From Lachnospiraceae bacterium (lineage in GTDB: Bacteria; Bacillota_A; Clostridia; Lachnospirales; Lachnospiraceae): 9,839 nt of DNA. A program made the position numbers and the translations under genes. Location of the stretch: NCBI GenBank assembly GCA_017632755.1, contig JAGBQU010000196.1:1-9839 (forward strand), read 5' to 3'. This document shows positions 7,554 through 9,839 of this stretch, one piece after another; within the stretch, counting starts at the first letter, position 1; each line of letters starts with the position of its first letter. Below the pieces are notes generated by a model. That model worked only from the letters and a program-made list of their open reading frames with translations. It did no database searches and was not told the DNA's origin.

Positions 7554-7596
7554 ATCCTCGCTCCTGATCCTTTCACTCACTTATCTCATCATACTT

Positions 7597-8148
7597 TTAC
7601 GCTCTTAAAAGCTCTTTGACTCTCTCCTGCACGTCAAACATGTCCCTCGTCGGCTCAAATCTTTCCACCACATTTCCTTCTCTGTCGATCAGAAATTTCG
7701 TGAAATTCCATTTGATATCACTGTTATGCTCATAGTCGGGATCAATAGCCTTAACGACTTTTTTTAACTGCTCCAGGTTTGGATATTCCTCGTCAAAGCC
7801 TTCAAAATGCTTCTCCGCCTTCAGATACGCAAAAAGCGGACTCTCGTTCTTTCCGTTTACATCCACCTTATCAAAGATCCGGAAGGTAATTCCATATGTA
7901 GAATCACAGAAGCTGACGATCTCGTTCACTGTTCCGGGAGCCTGATTCCCAAACTGATTGCATGGGAAGTCAAGGATCTCAAATCCTTCCTCCTTCAAAA
8001 GCTCGTACATGTCCTGCAGTTCGTCATACTGTGATGTAAAGCCGCATTCCGTCGCTGAGTTGTTGATCAGAAGTACCTTTCCCTCGTATTCTGAAAGCGA
8101 CACCATATTCCCGTCTGCATCCTTAACCTTAATATCATAGATATTCAT
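7597..8148 (-). CDS. Glutathione peroxidase family, thioredoxin-dependent type
   Basis: This 183-residue cytosolic thiol peroxidase has the thioredoxin fold. It reduces hydrogen peroxide and organic hydroperoxides. Visible motifs are NNSATECGFTSQY with peroxidatic Cys35 (cysteine, not selenocysteine), LDFPCNQFGNQAPG with Gln69, and KWNFTKFLIDREG with Trp147 and Asn148, completing the Cys-Gln-Trp-Asn active site. Cys81 in SFCDSTYGITFRIFDKVDVNGK matches the resolving-cysteine position of two-Cys enzymes that use thioredoxin instead of glutathione. Cys63 is the usual additional conserved cysteine. The ATG (8146-8148) has an AGGAGG site (complement of 8157-8162) 8 nt upstream. As first gene after the operator-bearing promoter, it is the likely main output of the OhrR circuit. 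Clostridia generally lack glutathione, which fits thioredoxin dependence. Confidence 0.93.
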   Translation of the reverse strand: MNIYDIKVKDADGNMVSLSEYEGKVLLINNSATECGFTSQYDELQDMYELLKEEGFEILDFPCNQFGNQAPGTVNEIVSFCDSTYGITFRIFDKVDVNGKNESPLFAYLKAEKHFEGFDEEYPNLEQLKKVVKAIDPDYEHNSDIKWNFTKFLIDREGNVVERFEPTRDMFDVQERVKELLRA

Positions 8149-8192
8149 TCCGCATTCCTCCTATTGTTTGCAGAAAAACCGTGTTCGTTTTG

Positions 8193-8221
8193 ATTGTACT
8201 CAATTCAATTGAGTATGTCAA
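8193..8221 (-). promoter_or_regulatory. Promoter of the gpx-TSCPD-ohrR operon
   Basis: On the minus strand a consensus -35 TTGACA (8216-8221) is followed by an exact 17-bp spacer and -10 TACAAT (8193-8198, 5/6). The predicted transcript starts near 8186, leaving a leader of about 38 nt with the AGGAGG site. The spacer is the operator palindrome, so repressor binding would directly block polymerase. Confidence 0.88.
8197..8215. promoter_or_regulatory. Probable OhrR operator, perfect 9-1-9 palindrome
   Basis: TACTCAATT (8197-8205), centre C (8206) and AATTGAGTA (8207-8215) form a perfect inverted repeat. It resembles the known OhrR box pattern TACAATT-AATTGTA, with TAC...AATT arms but two extra bases per arm. 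It fills the -35/-10 spacer and overlaps the first two bases of the -10 box. The regulator is inferred to be the OhrR homologue encoded as third gene of the operon (autoregulation). Confidence 0.8.
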
Positions 8222-8233
8222 TACTTTGACATA
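8214..8233. repeat. Second inverted repeat overlapping the gpx -35 box
   Basis: TATGTCAA (8214-8221) and TTGACATA (8226-8233) form an 8-bp inverted repeat with a 4-nt spacer. One arm contains the -35 hexamer of the gpx promoter. It begins only 3 bp beyond the stop codon of the LspA-like gene. It may be a second regulator site or a transcript 3'-end hairpin; no T-tract follows. Confidence 0.55.
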
Positions 8234-8236
8234 ATT

Positions 8237-8680
8237 TTATTTCACGCCAAAGATCGTGGCAAACAGCGCACCAAGAATAATGCAAAAATCAGACAGATTA
8301 TAGATGATCTCATTGCCCCGCCTGCGGCTGAAACCGATATAATCCACCACATATTTGCGCCGCAGGCGGTCATAGGTATTGCTGTAAGCACCGCCAAGCA
8401 AAAATGCGAGGGAGAGTTTGAGTCCTTCTCCCCCGCTTTTTGTCAGCGTAAGAATAAAGACGATCGTACAGATAATGGACAAAATAAGCGAACAGGCGGC
8501 TACCCATGCTCTCTTTTTTTCCATAAAATTGAGTGCTGCCCCCCTGTTATGATACTTCGTCAAAAAAAGATGTCCCTTTAAAAACATCTTTTTCTCTCCC
8601 CAGGGTACAAAGAGTTCCACGATCGTCTTGATCAGATATTCCGCTAAAAATATGAAAATGATGATGATTCCGTATACCAT
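8237..8680 (-). CDS. Signal peptidase II (LspA) family protein, divergent
   Basis: This 147-residue membrane protein has four hydrophobic segments (about 2-22, 60-80, 87-103 and 127-145), the topology and length of LspA, the aspartyl protease that removes lipoprotein signal peptides. Recognisable blocks are YHNRGAALNF (43-52, usual N-x-G-x-A-F), GGAYSNTYDRLRRKYVVDYI (96-115) and YNLSDFCI (127-134). The two catalytic aspartates correspond to Asp113 in VVDYI and Asp131 in LSDF, and both are present. Departures from the family are Glu14-Lys18 (AEYLIK) instead of the D-x-x-(T/S)-K of segment 1, Ser100 for Gly in GGALGN, and LSD for LAD. It is therefore probably an active but diverged paralogue rather than the housekeeping lspA. 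The start has AGGAGG 5 nt upstream. It lies 82 bp behind the subtilisin gene and may be co-transcribed with it. Confidence 0.82.
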   Translation of the reverse strand: MVYGIIIIFIFLAEYLIKTIVELFVPWGEKKMFLKGHLFLTKYHNRGAALNFMEKKRAWVAACSLILSIICTIVFILTLTKSGGEGLKLSLAFLLGGAYSNTYDRLRRKYVVDYIGFSRRRGNEIIYNLSDFCIILGALFATIFGVK

Positions 8681-8762
8681 GATATCCTCCTGTTTTTTAT
8701 TCCATCACATTGGCAGACATTTGCGAAGCCCAGCAGCTTCCGTGTAGCGTGCGCCCCACCGC

Positions 8763-9839
8763 TCAGGAGAGCAGTGCGGCAAAAACACCCGCCAGATCCA
8801 GTCGGCCATAGCCCCATCTGCGACTCGGATAACTGACATCCCGATCCCTCATCGCACCGCGGATGAAATAATTGTTTGCCGTCACAGAATTGACAGTAAT
8901 GTCGTTTCCTTCTATGACTGCCCACTGAAAAAAACCAGCCATCGCACCTGCCGCAAGCGCAGCCGCAAGTGAGGATCCACTGTCTCTGCCGAGCACAGTG
9001 GAGATATCTACGCCCGGAGCTGCTAGATCCGGCACGATCTCGCCTGTTCTGCCAAAACCTCTTCCGCTTCGCAGATAAAAGCTGTTGTTGGAACTGTCAT
9101 ACGTAGATACCGTCATTGGCCCCTGTGCATATGACACCGCCGTCAGTGTCGTATTTGGATCCGGACGTAAAAAATAAGTGTCCGAGCGCAGAAAACTCTC
9201 GATCGGAAGCCACATATTAAATGTCGCCTCACTGTTATCGGTCTGCGCATATACACGTATCGTCCAAATGCCGGAAAGCGGCTTGTCGAAGCGGAAAAAG
9301 ATCAACTGCTGGCCGGATGCCTGCTCAACCAGAACATATTCCACATCCACGACCGTGGAGCTGTATAGAAAACGATAGGTGTTGATCTGCCCGATCCTAT
9401 AATTGATCCTCGGGATCACCTCACCGTCCGGACTGCGGATCTCCACCGTAAAGATATTGGGATTCTCCCCCCACAAAAAAGCGCAAAAGCCATACTCATT
9501 CTCGCCGACCTTGATCTCCACATCCTGAAAGCTGTCCCCACCGCTGCTCTCTACCTCACCCGCAAAGTGTCCGGCAGAATTGCCTTCGTTTCCTCCGCAG
9601 ATCACAACCCCGATGTTCCTGCGCCTTGCCACCCGGTCAACATAGCGCGAAAAATAAGTATTTCCGGCGTGATCACCCATGCTTGAGCCAAGTCCGAAGC
9701 AGATGATGAGCGGTCTTTCAAATACCTGATAATAATTCTGGACATATCTCACAGCTGTAATGATATCACTCTCACTGTAACAGATCGCCTCGGGCGGGAT
9801 CAGATAATAATCCTTGATATTCTGTTTGGCCGGCTTAAG
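8763..9839 (-). CDS. Csp-like S8 subtilisin protease, N-terminus beyond window edge
   Basis: The frame is open to the window's right edge, so the 358 residues visible are the C-terminal part; an apparent start at 9752 is only an internal GTG (Val). Seen: RPLIICFGLGSSMGDH followed by VVICGGNEGNSAGHFAG (visible residues 78-93), where Asn84 fits the oxyanion asparagine. A beta-rich insert of about 150 residues comes next, then IVPDLAAPGVDI and RDSGSSLAAALAAGAMAG with nucleophile Ser290, and finally WGYGRLDL near the end. The insert between the Asn and Ser motifs is typical of Clostridia Csp-type subtilisins, which carry a jelly-roll domain there. The serine motif is unusual: GTSxAAPHVAG has become GSSLAAALAAG. 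Catalytic Asp and His are outside the window, so activity cannot be judged. Csp proteins process spore germination proteases in Clostridium, but many Csp-like paralogues have no known role. Confidence 0.85.
   Translation of the reverse strand, partial: LKPAKQNIKDYYLIPPEAICYSESDIITAVRYVQNYYQVFERPLIICFGLGSSMGDHAGNTYFSRYVDRVARRRNIGVVICGGNEGNSAGHFAGEVESSGGDSFQDVEIKVGENEYGFCAFLWGENPNIFTVEIRSPDGEVIPRINYRIGQINTYRFLYSSTVVDVEYVLVEQASGQQLIFFRFDKPLSGIWTIRVYAQTDNSEATFNMWLPIESFLRSDTYFLRPDPNTTLTAVSYAQGPMTVSTYDSSNNSFYLRSGRGFGRTGEIVPDLAAPGVDISTVLGRDSGSSLAAALAAGAMAGFFQWAVIEGNDITVNSVTANNYFIRGAMRDRDVSYPSRRWGYGRLDLAGVFAALLS

Noticed and set aside
7554..7580. Longer N-terminus of the TSCPD protein from GTG at 7580
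   Set aside because: The ATG at 7553 has an AGGAG at ideal 7-nt spacing and gives the usual family N-terminus; the extra nine residues would overlap that ribosome site.
8226..8254. Plus-strand TTGACA at 8226-8231, possible divergent promoter
   Set aside because: No acceptable -10 at 16-18 bp (aaagat) and it would only transcribe antisense to the LspA-like gene; it is the mirror arm of the inverted repeat.
8692..8762. Possible terminator or promoter between the subtilisin and LspA-like genes
   Set aside because: Only a 5-bp GAAGC/GCTTC stem and no paired -35/-10 elements could be found, so nothing is annotated.

Overview
The window reads as chromosomal DNA of a low-to-mid GC anaerobic Firmicute, most likely class Clostridia and plausibly Lachnospiraceae. 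This is an inference from three things: strong AGGAGG-type ribosome sites, a Csp-like subtilisin, and a TIGR03905-type TSCPD protein beside a thioredoxin-type glutathione peroxidase. No rRNA, tRNA, CRISPR array, insertion sequence or phage gene was seen. Genes are tightly packed and no gene-free stretch exceeds 300 bases.

Left part (1-5669), envelope/glycan-like region. The window opens inside the C-terminal two thirds of a FAD-dependent amine-oxidase-fold oxidoreductase. Its stop codon is followed at once by a perfect 13-bp bidirectional terminator shared with a convergent gene. That gene (984-2597, minus) encodes a polytopic membrane protein with a GT-C glycosyltransferase-like layout. It is divergently transcribed from a second, much larger polytopic membrane protein (start near 2727/2751, stop 5669, plus) with a roughly 300-residue C-terminal soluble domain. 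Two back-to-back promoters, with -35 boxes 7 bp apart, lie between them.

Middle (5670-6825). A lone, divergent carbamate-kinase family gene has its own promoter-like region and is not accompanied by arcA or arcB within the window. It ends against a GC-rich hairpin that separates it from the next, convergent operon.

Right part (6826-9839), all minus strand. The best-defined unit is a three-gene peroxide-response operon: thioredoxin-type glutathione peroxidase, then a small four-cysteine TSCPD protein, then an OhrR-type MarR regulator. The last two genes overlap by one base (TAATG). The operon is preceded by a near-ideal promoter (TTGACA-17-TACAAT) whose spacer is almost entirely a perfect 9-1-9 palindrome resembling OhrR boxes. 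The simplest model is an autoregulated switch: OhrR represses gpx-TSCPD-ohrR until its sensor cysteine is oxidised. Upstream on the same strand are a divergent signal peptidase II (LspA) family protein and, running off the right edge, the C-terminal part of a Csp-like S8 subtilisin with unusual residues around its catalytic serine.
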